A stretch of 61,858 nucleotides of DNA from assembly GCA_020832465.1 (NCBI GenBank), contig JAFIER010000132.1:1-61858 (forward strand), in the 5' to 3' direction. This document shows positions 43,917 through 52,576 of this stretch, piece after piece; the first letter of the stretch is position 1; the number at the start of each line of letters is the position of its first letter. Made by a program: the position numbers and the translations under genes. Origin of the DNA: Bernardetiaceae bacterium (GTDB lineage: Bacteria > Bacteroidota > Bacteroidia > Cytophagales > Bernardetiaceae). The notes beneath the pieces were generated by a model, which worked only from the letters and a program-made list of their open reading frames with translations, was not told the DNA's origin and ran no database searches.

Positions 43917-43959
43917 AAAAACCTTGCGCATCATTAGTTTTGATGAGCAAGGTTTTTTT
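43917..43959 (+). terminator. Intrinsic terminator of the GldK/GldJ-like gene
   Basis: AAAAACCTTGC and GCAAGGTTTTTTT enclose an inner CATCA/TGATG stem. It is 27 bp after the stop. Confidence 0.85.
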
Positions 43960-43980
43960 GATATGTAATTTTTCAATGAA

Positions 43981-44171
43981 GCTGTTTAAAAAACCATGTT
44001 AAAATAAAATTATAGCTCTTACTTCAACCACTCCCAGCCCCTCCTAATCTTAGGAGGGGAGCTCACTAAGCGGTGGTTGAAAAATGTCTTACAAAAACAC
44101 ACAAGCAGATGTACACCTGTAGCTATTGTAAAAGCTAATTTTTTGAGTTTTAAGAAATATTTTTAAACAGT
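43981..44171. mobile_element. Element with CTGTTTAAAAA ends and CCCCTCC hairpin (type 5)
   Basis: Inverted ends GCTGTTTAAAAA (43981-43992) and TTTTTAAACAG (44160-44170) lie 190 bp apart. In the middle, CCCCTCCTAA-TC-TTAGGAGGGG (44038-44059) is a perfect hairpin inside a second inverted pair TTCAACCAC (44023-44031) and GTGGTTGAA (44073-44081). There is no coding capacity and no target duplication. Only one copy occurs in the window. The remainder of 43891-44378 shows nothing else. Confidence 0.55.
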
Positions 44172-44378
44172 CTTATCGTAGTAAGATGAGCGATATATAA
44201 ATAGCCAAAAGACTTAGACTTATGCAACTTATCCTAAAAAAATACAGTCTTTATAACAAATTGCTACAAAAAATGCTTACTTTTAGGTTATAAGCAGATT
44301 TTATCAAAGAAATATCAGTGCTTGCCCTATGCAAATAGCGTAAAAGCACTACTTACCTCGTATTCAAACACCGTTATT

Positions 44379-47300
44379 ATGATGATAAAATATACACTCC
44401 GACTCCTTGTTTTTTCTTTTTTAGCCATAATACTACTCACAGAGCGAGCAGAAGCTACGCACGTTGTGGGTGGTGAACTCGAGTTTGTTGATTTGGGTGG
44501 TAATAGGTATCGTGTGGGCTTGATAAAATACTTTGATGCTATAGATGGCGAGCTCGGCGCAATCAATGCTAATAACATCATCGGTATTTTTCGTAAATCC
44601 GATAATGCACAGGTTGCACGTGTTACTGTATCGCTCAGAGATGATAGAATCGTACCTTATAGCCAGCCCGAGTGTGCAACTGGAAATTTTTTAGTAAGGA
44701 GGCTTTATTACAATGCCGATATCAATGTCAATCCTAATGATTATAGCGACCCCGGCGGTTATTATATGGTCTGGGAAAGATGTTGTAGAAATAATGCTAT
44801 TGATAATATTACAAGTCCAGAACGAGCTGGTGCGACTTTCTACCTTGAGTTCCCTGCTATGGTACGCAACGGACAGCGATTTCGTAACTCATCGCCCTCA
44901 CTTTTCCCGCCCGTAAGTGATTATGCTTGTATAAACAGACCTTTTACCTTTAATTTTAGCAGTACAGACCCCGATGGCGACCAACTGCGTTATAAAATGT
45001 CCGTACCGCTCAACGGATTTAGTACGTTTACAGACCCAAGACCTGAGCCAAGTCCAGGTCCTTATCCATTAGTAACTTTTGTGCCCGGCATTGGTGTAGC
45101 GAATATGATACCCGGTGCGCCCGACCTTTCTATAGATTCCGAAGGCATTCTGACGGTAACGCCTACGCAAACCGGGCTTTACGTTTTTGCTGTTACGGTA
45201 GAGGAGTTTCGGAACGGACAAAAAATAGGAGAGGTCAGGCGCGACTATCAACTTCTTGTCATCGACTGCCCCCCTGCCGACCCGCCTATTGCACGCTTTA
45301 AAGCTGCTAATGCTGATGATTTTTATATCGAGGGCGATACAATTCGCTTTGCAGCTAATGAAACACCAAAATGTGGAGACCTTTTTGTTTTCGATCCTAA
45401 TCCGAATACTGTTATCGATGCAAAAGCTATTCCCCTCAATTTCGATGCCGCAGGCATTCTAAATAGAACAAGTGCAACGCTTCCTACAGGGGGGGAGGCT
45501 GTATTTCAAGCCTGCTTCCCCGAGTGCCCCTTGCCCTCGGGCGAGCCTTTTGTAGTGGATTTTATTGTCAATGACAACAGCTGTCCACAGCCCTTGTATG
45601 ATACTTTGCGTGTTATTGTACTGGTAGAACTACCTGAAAACGAACCACCTACTATCGAAGCACTTTTAGATTTTGATGAAGATAGGGGTGTTTATATTTA
45701 TCCTGACTCTGTGCCAGTAGGTACGGTCGTAGATTTTACGATGCGCTCTGACGACCCCAATGGAGACTTGCTCAATGTACGTTATAGGGGGGTAGGGTTT
45801 GATGCTACTGCTTTTGATATTGCATTTGCGCCTACGGAAGGCACACCTATTTTAGATTCAGAGTTTAGATGGCGCACACGCTGTACGGATTTGGACGATC
45901 CGAGCGAACCACAAGAATTTATTTTTGAGTTTATTGTTTCAGACCAAGGTGTTTGCGACCAAGAGCAACGCTTTGATACCGCTTATGTAGCTGTTGTGCT
46001 ACTTCCAGACCCGAACCTTCCGCCTACTATCACGACAAGTTTGCCCTTTGACGAGGAGCGAGGTGAGTATTTTGATACGCTTGTGCTGGGCGAAACTTTA
46101 GTTTTTGATGTTATTGGAAATGACCCTAACAACGATAGCATTGCGATAAGCGGTGTAGGTGTAGGTTTTAACTTTGCAGATTATAATATGGAATTTACTA
46201 ATGCAGGCGGCTTTCCGATACTTACCGTGCCGTTTCGTTGGGTTACGCCTTGCGATCTTGTTGATCAAATTCCATTAGGAGAGCCTATTTATCTCAATTT
46301 TACGGTACGGGATTTTAATCCTTGCGATAACTCCCTTTCAGAAACAGTAAGGGTGCGCCTTCTCGTGCTTCCGCCTGATCCTAATAACCAACCACCAGAG
46401 GCTTATACAGATTTGCCTTTTGATGAGGGCGAGCAAGTATATGTAGATACGGTGCGTGTAGGTTTTGTATCTGAGTTTACGGTTTTTGCTGATGATGTAG
46501 ATGGGGATAGTCTCTCACTCCTCGCTTTTGGCGTAGGTTTCAATCTTACGGACTTAGGTATGGAGTTTGAGGACGTATCTGGCTTTCCGATTTTGCAATC
46601 GCCGTTCCGCTGGCAGACATTTTGTGAGTTTTTGGATAATCCGACGCGCGGTGGCAGTCAAGATTTTTTGATTGACTTTGTGGCTCGTGATTATAAATCC
46701 TGTCAAAATTCGCTTCTCGATACAATTAGGGTAAAAATAGTACTGCTCTACGAACCTACGGAGAATCGCCCCCCTACCGTAGTCGCTGATTTGCCTTTTA
46801 ATACGGCAGAATCTTGGTACGAAACGGAGGCAGAACCCGATGCACTCCTGCGATTTAGAGTAATTGGCAACGACCCCGACCTCGACCCTATAGAGCTTAG
46901 TGCGCAAGGTGTGGGTTTTGAATTAGAGGATTTGGGTATGATTTTCCCTACTTTGGTAGGGTTGCCCGCACAAACCGGTTTTTTTGAATGGAGACCTACT
47001 TGTGAAATGCTCGGCAGAAATAACAGAGATACGGTTTATTTTGTAGATTTTACTGTAAAGGATTTAGCAAACTGTGCTGATCCACTTTCAGCAACGATTC
47101 GTGTGCGTATAGATTTACGTGCAAATCCTGGCAATACACCTCCTACCTTAGAGGCTGACTTAACCTTTGATAGCGAGCGCAATGCTTATGTAACTACGGT
47201 AAAAGTTTTCGAGACGCTGGAGTTTCGCTTGCGCGGTGATGATGCAGACCTCGACCGTATTTTTATCGATGGTCAGGGCATTGATTTTGATTTTGAAGAG

Positions 47301-47774
47301 GTAGGTGCAGAGTTCGAAGCCGTAGAGGGCTTGCCTATTTTAGAAACTGATTTTCGCTGGTCGCCTCCTTGCGATTTGTTGGGTGGGGCTTTTAGCCGGG
47401 AGTTTTTGGCAGAATTTTATATTGCCGATGAAGCCAATTGTGGGCGCACCGAAGGGCAGCGCATTCGAGTTTTTATCAATGTAGAAGACAATGAAACTAT
47501 TGATGACTTTACACCTGATAACGTCTTTACTCCTAACGGAGACGGAAAAAATGATACATTTAGCCTGCCCAATCTACCCGCGGATAACTGCTCGGCACAG
47601 TTTATGAAAATTGAAATTTTTAATCGCTGGGGTACAAAGGTATTTCAAAGCACTGACCGAAATTTTGCTTGGGACGGTGGGGACTTCCCCGCAGGCAGTT
47701 ACTACTACCTGATAGAATTTACAGGTGGAGAGACATACAAAAACTGGGTAATGCTTGTGCGTGCTCGCAATTAG
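44379..47774 (+). CDS. Giant secreted protein with five tandem modules and gliding motility-type C-terminal domain (type B T9SS sorting)
   Basis: 1131 residues from the ATG at 44379, opening a signal peptide with cleavage near ERAEATH. A 44322 start would add 19 residues before it. The N-terminal THVVGGELEF opening is typical of this secreted family. Five homologous modules of about 124 residues begin at about 422, 547, 672, 798 and 919, each opening PP-(T/E)-x-x-(L/D)-(L/P)-F or a similar form. Each also carries a GVGF-type strand. The C-terminal 90 residues are the CHU_C/type B sorting domain, with FTPNGDGKNDTF, IFNRWGTKVF and WDGGDFPAGSYYYLI. It is a likely adhesin or surface component exported by the T9SS. 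Confidence 0.92.
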   Translation: MMIKYTLRLLVFSFLAIILLTERAEATHVVGGELEFVDLGGNRYRVGLIKYFDAIDGELGAINANNIIGIFRKSDNAQVARVTVSLRDDRIVPYSQPECATGNFLVRRLYYNADINVNPNDYSDPGGYYMVWERCCRNNAIDNITSPERAGATFYLEFPAMVRNGQRFRNSSPSLFPPVSDYACINRPFTFNFSSTDPDGDQLRYKMSVPLNGFSTFTDPRPEPSPGPYPLVTFVPGIGVANMIPGAPDLSIDSEGILTVTPTQTGLYVFAVTVEEFRNGQKIGEVRRDYQLLVIDCPPADPPIARFKAANADDFYIEGDTIRFAANETPKCGDLFVFDPNPNTVIDAKAIPLNFDAAGILNRTSATLPTGGEAVFQACFPECPLPSGEPFVVDFIVNDNSCPQPLYDTLRVIVLVELPENEPPTIEALLDFDEDRGVYIYPDSVPVGTVVDFTMRSDDPNGDLLNVRYRGVGFDATAFDIAFAPTEGTPILDSEFRWRTRCTDLDDPSEPQEFIFEFIVSDQGVCDQEQRFDTAYVAVVLLPDPNLPPTITTSLPFDEERGEYFDTLVLGETLVFDVIGNDPNNDSIAISGVGVGFNFADYNMEFTNAGGFPILTVPFRWVTPCDLVDQIPLGEPIYLNFTVRDFNPCDNSLSETVRVRLLVLPPDPNNQPPEAYTDLPFDEGEQVYVDTVRVGFVSEFTVFADDVDGDSLSLLAFGVGFNLTDLGMEFEDVSGFPILQSPFRWQTFCEFLDNPTRGGSQDFLIDFVARDYKSCQNSLLDTIRVKIVLLYEPTENRPPTVVADLPFNTAESWYETEAEPDALLRFRVIGNDPDLDPIELSAQGVGFELEDLGMIFPTLVGLPAQTGFFEWRPTCEMLGRNNRDTVYFVDFTVKDLANCADPLSATIRVRIDLRANPGNTPPTLEADLTFDSERNAYVTTVKVFETLEFRLRGDDADLDRIFIDGQGIDFDFEEVGAEFEAVEGLPILETDFRWSPPCDLLGGAFSREFLAEFYIADEANCGRTEGQRIRVFINVEDNETIDDFTPDNVFTPNGDGKNDTFSLPNLPADNCSAQFMKIEIFNRWGTKVFQSTDRNFAWDGGDFPAGSYYYLIEFTGGETYKNWVMLVRARN

Positions 47775-47848
47775 CATTTTTGAGACCTCCTTAAAACCTA
47801 CAAAAAGTAGGTATTAAATGAAAAGTGATCATCTTTATTGGCAACCTT

Positions 47849-47879
47849 GCACTAATAGTTCTTCAAGGACTGTTAGTGC
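47849..47879 (+). repeat. 33-bp-class hairpin (GCACTAATAG arm)
   Basis: GCACTAATAGTTCTT pairs with GGACTGTTAGTGC allowing G-T pairs, loop CAA. It follows the T9SS giant gene by 75 bp. Confidence 0.75.
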
Positions 47880-47897
47880 TCAATTTTAAACTTACTT

Positions 47898-48677
47898 ATG
47901 CAAAAATATTTTTTTAGTGGCCTTAAACTTTTGAGTTTGCTCTCTTTGCTACTTGTTGTAGCTACTGGATGTCGCAAGTCAAATGCTACCCAAAGCAGTA
48001 AATTAGCTGAGAAATACGGCATTGAAAATGTAGATTTCAATTACCTGACGAGCAAATCGCGTTTAGTATATCAAGATGAGAATCAAAATCTGAAAAGTGG
48101 AATTGATGTGCGCATGCAAAAGGATAGTACAATATGGCTATCAGCACGCCCCATGCTGGGCATAGAAGCCATGCGTATGCTTGTGCGGCGAGATTCTATT
48201 TTTATGATTGATAAAATCAATAAAACCTATTCTGCTATGAATTTTGAGCAGCTTAGTGCACGTGCGGGTGCAAACCTAAATTTTGACCGTTTACAAGCCA
48301 TTTTATTGGGCAATATGCCTATATGGGACGAAGCAACTGGTATAATACGGGAAACTGAGGGTGAAAATTTTGTACTCAAAACACAAGAAAATGATTGGGA
48401 GGTCTTAATGCGTGTAAGCCGTAGTCATCGCAAATTATCATTTTTGGAAATTATGTTGCCCAATACACCTAATTTTATGCGTGTAAATTATGCTAATTTT
48501 GTTGATGTTGATAAATATAAAATTCCGCACGAAATCGAGACAGATATATCGTTTTTACAAAAGGGTGCAGTAAGCACTGCGCGTTTTGAAATTGAGCACA
48601 AAAAAATTACACTTACTAACGAGCAACTGACTTTTCCTTTTTCTATTCCAAGTGGCTATAAAGAAAGGGTTTTTTGA
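47898..48677 (+). CDS. DUF4292 lipoprotein (LolB-like)
   Basis: A 259-residue lipoprotein with the lipobox VATGC (Cys25). The mature part is a one-domain beta barrel typical of DUF4292, with FNYLTSKSRLVYQDENQNL, VRMQKDSTIWLSARPMLGIEAMRM and a late IELPHEIE-type repeat. The fold resembles LolB/LppX and is thought to carry lipid or lipoprotein. DUF4292 is Bacteroidota-specific and usually lies next to a tetratricopeptide or murein-related gene. Here the next gene is on the opposite strand. The exact role is unknown. Confidence 0.88.
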   Translation: MQKYFFSGLKLLSLLSLLLVVATGCRKSNATQSSKLAEKYGIENVDFNYLTSKSRLVYQDENQNLKSGIDVRMQKDSTIWLSARPMLGIEAMRMLVRRDSIFMIDKINKTYSAMNFEQLSARAGANLNFDRLQAILLGNMPIWDEATGIIRETEGENFVLKTQENDWEVLMRVSRSHRKLSFLEIMLPNTPNFMRVNYANFVDVDKYKIPHEIETDISFLQKGAVSTARFEIEHKKITLTNEQLTFPFSIPSGYKERVF

Positions 48678-48735
48678 AAATTAAAAGCTAGCTCATGCCT
48701 GTAGCATAGGTTTTAGCCTTAATACTGTGAGTGCT

Positions 48736-48774
48736 GAAACTATCTAAGGTAATGTATCAACCTGACGTACACCC
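48736..48774 (-). mobile_element. Solo end of a type 1 MITE
   Basis: GAAACTATCTAAGG and ACCTGACGTACACCC match one end of the type 1 MITE (39 bp). The other end and the central hairpin are absent. It abuts the type 2 element at 48789-48887. Confidence 0.65.
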
Positions 48775-48788
48775 ACCCTTATCCAGTG

Positions 48789-48887
48789 AGCAACAACATT
48801 TTTCAAAGAGATATTATTGCTAAGTTCATTTTTCTATAGCGTGGGGGTTGCAAACCCCACGCTATAGAAATAATGTATAGTGGTATG
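48789..48887 (-). mobile_element. Type 2 two-hairpin element
   Basis: Hairpin 48789-48821 (AGCAACAACATTTTTC arm, partner ATATTATTGCT) is followed by TAAGTTC. The near-perfect palindrome 48828-48874 (CTATAGCGTGGGGGTTGC arm) comes next, then GTATAGTGGTATG. It has the same order and spacing as 15265-15390. The left end beyond the first hairpin is lost in the neighbouring MITE fragment. Confidence 0.7.
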
Positions 48888-48903
48888 AAATTGGCTGAAA
48901 AAA

Positions 48904-50958
48904 TCAGTAGCTCAATGCGCCTGCATATTCTAATATAAAGTATTTTACAGCGGCGCGAATCGCACTTTTGTGTGAATTGTCATTGGGGTCTTCTTTTCTC
49001 AGAAGGCTATCGCTGGCGTGTCCGTGCTGTGAGTTTCTATATTTTTCCATTTGTCCTTTGCTTATTGGTGTTTCTATGAGTGAGCTTCGCTCTGGCGCTA
49101 CAACTCTCAAATAATCACTTTTGCTCGGAATCCACATATAAGACTTTCGCTTTGCACCATAGACATCTATGACATACTCCTGTCCTTCCTTCCTTTCCAA
49201 AGAAATTGTAGATTTATAGGCGAGGTTAGATTGATTATTTTTTACTGATTTGATTTCGAGTTCGAACTCGTCTGTATCTCCTTTTCTGATGACTTCATAT
49301 TTGTATAGTGTGCCGTGTCGGTTTACATTTCCTGCAAACCAGTTATTGCTATTTCTTTTATATTCAAAAAACATATCGTAGCCTTCTGGCTGTAACCAAG
49401 CCGCAGCCCCTCTTAGCTGTTCTTCGAGGTGGTTTATTTGCCTTTTAGTTGGGTTTGTGCCATAAATATCCCTGATAGTTTTTTGCTTTACAAGTCTGGC
49501 GAGCCTGCTGCGGTGTGTGGGCGAGAGGCTACTATTAGATTGGACACGCCCTAAGGCTTGCCTTCCTTCATAAAAGGATTTAAAAGTTTGTTCATCAAGT
49601 CGTTGTTTTTCATATTCTATTTGCAAATCAGCTGCACTTAAAGCCAGCATTTCCATACGCTCTTCGATAGGTCCGTTGAGGTATGATTGGCGCACTCTGC
49701 TATATATTTGTTCGCGTTCCATGGCTTGCTTGAAGGAATAAAGTTCTGAGGCATCATTGACTTTACTAAATACTTGCGGTACTTTATTTAGGATTTCTTC
49801 TTGCGCACGGCTGACATTTTCTTCTCTAATCAAACGCTCATTTTCAGATTCTTTGAGCCAGTAATAAAGTTTGGTGAGCGGCTGTATATCGCCTTGAAAG
49901 GCTTGCTTATACTCGGCAATAGCTACGGGGAAGTCGCCCCATTCTTTATGCTCTTGCCAAAGTCCGGCCATGCCTTCTATAGTTTTTAATTGATTTTCGA
50001 TATACTGCAATTTATCCATATCTGCTTTTGCAAAAGCATATACTTCTGTATCGGCTTCTGCGGGTAGCAGTTCGCCTATTTTGCGCAAAGCAAAAACTAC
50101 TTCTCGTCCCTGCTTTTTAGGGAGCAATAAATACTCGAGTTTGAATTTTTGTTCACTGCTCAAATCGTCCTTATCTCTAAATAGGGCTACTATCAGCTCG
50201 GCTTTATCTGCTTTGGTAATTGCATCACGGTGATTGTTATGCACTTGCGAAAAGTGTAAATATTCAGCTGCTGCTAATGCACTTCCTTCTTGTGCAAAAT
50301 TGCGCATATCGCTTAAGAAATTAGGTGAGATATGCTCATCTCTACGTCCTACTTCTTTGCTATCACGGCTACGTATATACTGCCATTTGGCGTGTAAATA
50401 ACGTGCATCTGCATTTCCTTTAGCAATTGCTTCGTTCAGTATTTGGGTAGCCTCGTCATAGTCTATTTCAAACTCAAGTAGTAAACGTGCAAGTTTTACC
50501 TGCTCTGCTGCGCTGCCACCTCTATAGTTTTGGTAATAGATAGGCAGGTTTTGTAAGTGAATATCTTCTTTATGAAAATATCTTTTAGCAAGTAGGGATT
50601 TATTTTGCACTTTTTGTAAATATTGCGCTGCTTTGTCTCTGTTTTGTGAGATACCATAGCCACCTATCCAATAGAGTTTGAACGCAGTCATAGCAAAATC
50701 ATCAGATAAAGAAGCCTCTGCTGTTTCGCTTGCTTTTTTGAGCCATTTTTCTGCACTTTTAAAATCTCTTTGAGAAGGAGAAGTAAAAAAATATCCTTGA
50801 TTAACCTGTGCGAGTAGTAGCATAGACGCAAAATCACCTTTTTTGGCTTTTTTTGTCTCTGCTTTATAAGGCTTTAAATCGGGTTTGCCGCGTTGAGAAG
50901 AGCAAGCTACCACGCAAAAAAGCAATACTAACAAAAAGAAATGATGTAAGCGATTCAT
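48904..50958 (-). CDS. Sel1/TPR-rich lipoprotein
   Basis: A 684-residue lipoprotein with the lipobox CVVACS (Cys19). Residues 35-240 contain Sel1/TPR-like helical repeats (KSAEKWLKKASETAEA, AQYLQKVQNKSLLAKRYF, ATQILNEAIAKGNADARYLHAKW). The middle is helical. A C-terminal beta-rich domain (about 520-610) has TLYKYEVIRKGDTDEFELEIK. It is probably a periplasmic scaffold. No close family was recognised beyond the repeats. Opposite-strand frames inside it are accidental. Confidence 0.8.
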   Translation of the reverse strand: MNRLHHFFLLVLLFCVVACSSQRGKPDLKPYKAETKKAKKGDFASMLLLAQVNQGYFFTSPSQRDFKSAEKWLKKASETAEASLSDDFAMTAFKLYWIGGYGISQNRDKAAQYLQKVQNKSLLAKRYFHKEDIHLQNLPIYYQNYRGGSAAEQVKLARLLLEFEIDYDEATQILNEAIAKGNADARYLHAKWQYIRSRDSKEVGRRDEHISPNFLSDMRNFAQEGSALAAAEYLHFSQVHNNHRDAITKADKAELIVALFRDKDDLSSEQKFKLEYLLLPKKQGREVVFALRKIGELLPAEADTEVYAFAKADMDKLQYIENQLKTIEGMAGLWQEHKEWGDFPVAIAEYKQAFQGDIQPLTKLYYWLKESENERLIREENVSRAQEEILNKVPQVFSKVNDASELYSFKQAMEREQIYSRVRQSYLNGPIEERMEMLALSAADLQIEYEKQRLDEQTFKSFYEGRQALGRVQSNSSLSPTHRSRLARLVKQKTIRDIYGTNPTKRQINHLEEQLRGAAAWLQPEGYDMFFEYKRNSNNWFAGNVNRHGTLYKYEVIRKGDTDEFELEIKSVKNNQSNLAYKSTISLERKEGQEYVIDVYGAKRKSYMWIPSKSDYLRVVAPERSSLIETPISKGQMEKYRNSQHGHASDSLLRKEDPNDNSHKSAIRAAVKYFILEYAGALSY

Positions 50959-51028
50959 TGTTAAATTATTTAGTTTTTAGGATTCAATTTTTAATGCCAT
51001 TAGGATTTAATTAAACATTACCACGTTT

Positions 51029-51075
51029 AAGAATAAGAGCTAAAAATTCTGCCAGAGCTGTTAGTTCTAATTCTT
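51029..51075. repeat. Degenerate hairpin in the 50.96-51.30 kb gap
   Basis: AAGAAT-A-AGAGCTAA pairs loosely with TTAGTTCTA-ATTCTT around a GCC loop, a decayed member of the AGAACTAAC class. The rest of the 337-bp gap between divergent genes is AT-rich, with no gene or clear promoter found. Confidence 0.6.
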
Positions 51076-51296
51076 ACAACTGCCTTTCAAATAGCGTAGT
51101 AAAACAAACGTACTAATGTTCATTGTTTCTACCGCAATTTTCTTGCATTTTTAGTAGTTTGTAGTGTTTTTTTTAATAAAAAAAGGACTAATTTGCAAAA
51201 TTGCTAATTTTTATTTTGATTTGTACTCCGAACTTTTATAAAATTTGCTACCCAAAGCAAGTAGCATGATACTTCAAAACAAACTATTTATTACTG

Positions 51297-52409
51297 ATGC
51301 GCCCTTTTTTTATACTTTTGTATCTTTGGATTACCCTCGGCTGTACCTTAAATATACAAGCACAGCAAGAGACACACGAATATATAGCATTTTTTGATAA
51401 AGAAAATAATAATGTAGCGGAAGATCACTCTTTAGTGTACTTTTATCGCATTTTCGAATCTGATGACCCTAAAAATCTAACGCTTAATGGCAGAGTTGTG
51501 GATTATTATGTCAAAGATAAGCAAATCAAAATGAGTGGTTATTACTATCTTAATCAAAAACATGGCAAATTTATCTTTTTTTATGAAAATGGACAAATTG
51601 AGCAGACAGGTTTCTACCATCAAAATAAAAAAAATGGCAAATGGGTAAGTTTTTATCCTAACGGAAAACCTAAATCTACCATAGACTATAGCGACAATAG
51701 ATGTAGTCTGATTAGTTTTTATGATTTGCAAGGAAATAAACTTTTAGACAACGGTTCGGGCGCATGGCTACTTGATTTTGAAGATCAATATGGCAATCAG
51801 CTACGCTTACGTGCTAATTTTATTAACGGAAAGCGAACAGGGCGATGGCTGTATTATAATCAAAACGAAAAACCGCTTATAGAAGAAAACTACAAAGCTG
51901 ATGTCTTTATAGCGGGCAAAGACTTGCGAGAGGAAGTTGATAATTCTGAATTAAAAACCGAAACGCCTTATCAATACGAGAGCAAACTCGTAGCCCTTAA
52001 TCGTATTGATAATTTTATGATGAGAAAAAGACTCAATCAAGAAGAATTATTCGTATATAGAGGCAAAGATAACAAAAGTCTGGAAGCTTATAATGCAAGC
52101 CGAACTTTTGAGCCTGCACGCCCAAGTAGCGGTATGCAAGTACTTGAAAATTATATTCGTGCTGAACTAAAATACCCACGCCAAGCTCGTAAGAAAGGAA
52201 TAACAGGCAAAGTCGAGCTATTGCTTATTATAGAAGAAAATGGGTATATGAGCGATGTTATTGTGAGTAAAAGTTTGGAAGAGCATTGCGACAGAGAAGC
52301 AGTGAGAGTACTCTCTGCTTTTAATGACAAGTGGATACCTGCAAAGCAAGATAACATGGCGACCAGTTCTGAACTCAAAATAAATGTTTATTTTGGCAAT
52401 CAAAAATAA
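51297..52409 (+). CDS. TonB C-terminal-domain protein with MORN/YwqK repeats
   Basis: A 370-residue envelope protein with an N-terminal signal (about 1-22). Residues 60-240 carry MORN/YwqK-type repeats such as GYYYLNQKHGKFIFFYENGQ, QTGFYHQNKKNGKWVSFYPNG and ANFINGKRTGRWLYY. The C-terminal part (about 285-370) is a TonB domain, with YPRQARKKGITGKVELLLIIEENG and ALR-type helix AVRVLSAFN. TonB domains contact TonB-dependent outer-membrane receptors. MORN repeats are also found in other Bacteroidota TonB paralogues. Whether this one energises transport is unknown, because ExbB/D genes are not adjacent and no membrane anchor is clear after the signal. Confidence 0.85.
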   Translation: MRPFFILLYLWITLGCTLNIQAQQETHEYIAFFDKENNNVAEDHSLVYFYRIFESDDPKNLTLNGRVVDYYVKDKQIKMSGYYYLNQKHGKFIFFYENGQIEQTGFYHQNKKNGKWVSFYPNGKPKSTIDYSDNRCSLISFYDLQGNKLLDNGSGAWLLDFEDQYGNQLRLRANFINGKRTGRWLYYNQNEKPLIEENYKADVFIAGKDLREEVDNSELKTETPYQYESKLVALNRIDNFMMRKRLNQEELFVYRGKDNKSLEAYNASRTFEPARPSSGMQVLENYIRAELKYPRQARKKGITGKVELLLIIEENGYMSDVIVSKSLEEHCDREAVRVLSAFNDKWIPAKQDNMATSSELKINVYFGNQK

Positions 52410-52429
52410 AGATTATCACGTTTAGTTGG

Positions 52430-52531
52430 GGGTGCACGACAACTTTGCTAAATTAGCCCAGAAATAACATTTGTTTAAGAAATGTTATTTCTGAAACGAT
52501 CTAAGCCGATTTATCAACTTGACGTACACTC
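52430..52531 (-). mobile_element. Type 1 MITE, complete, 8-bp TSD TTAGTTGG
   Basis: 102 bp from GGGTGCACGACAACTTTGC to CAACTTGACGTACACTC, flanked by TTAGTTGG at 52422-52429 and 52532-52539. The central hairpin 52460-52492 is AGAAATAACATTTGT paired with AGAAATGTTATTTCT. Confidence 0.93.
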
Positions 52532-52576
52532 TTAGTTGGTTAAGGAGATAAGCTCTAATTAAATTTATTTATATTT

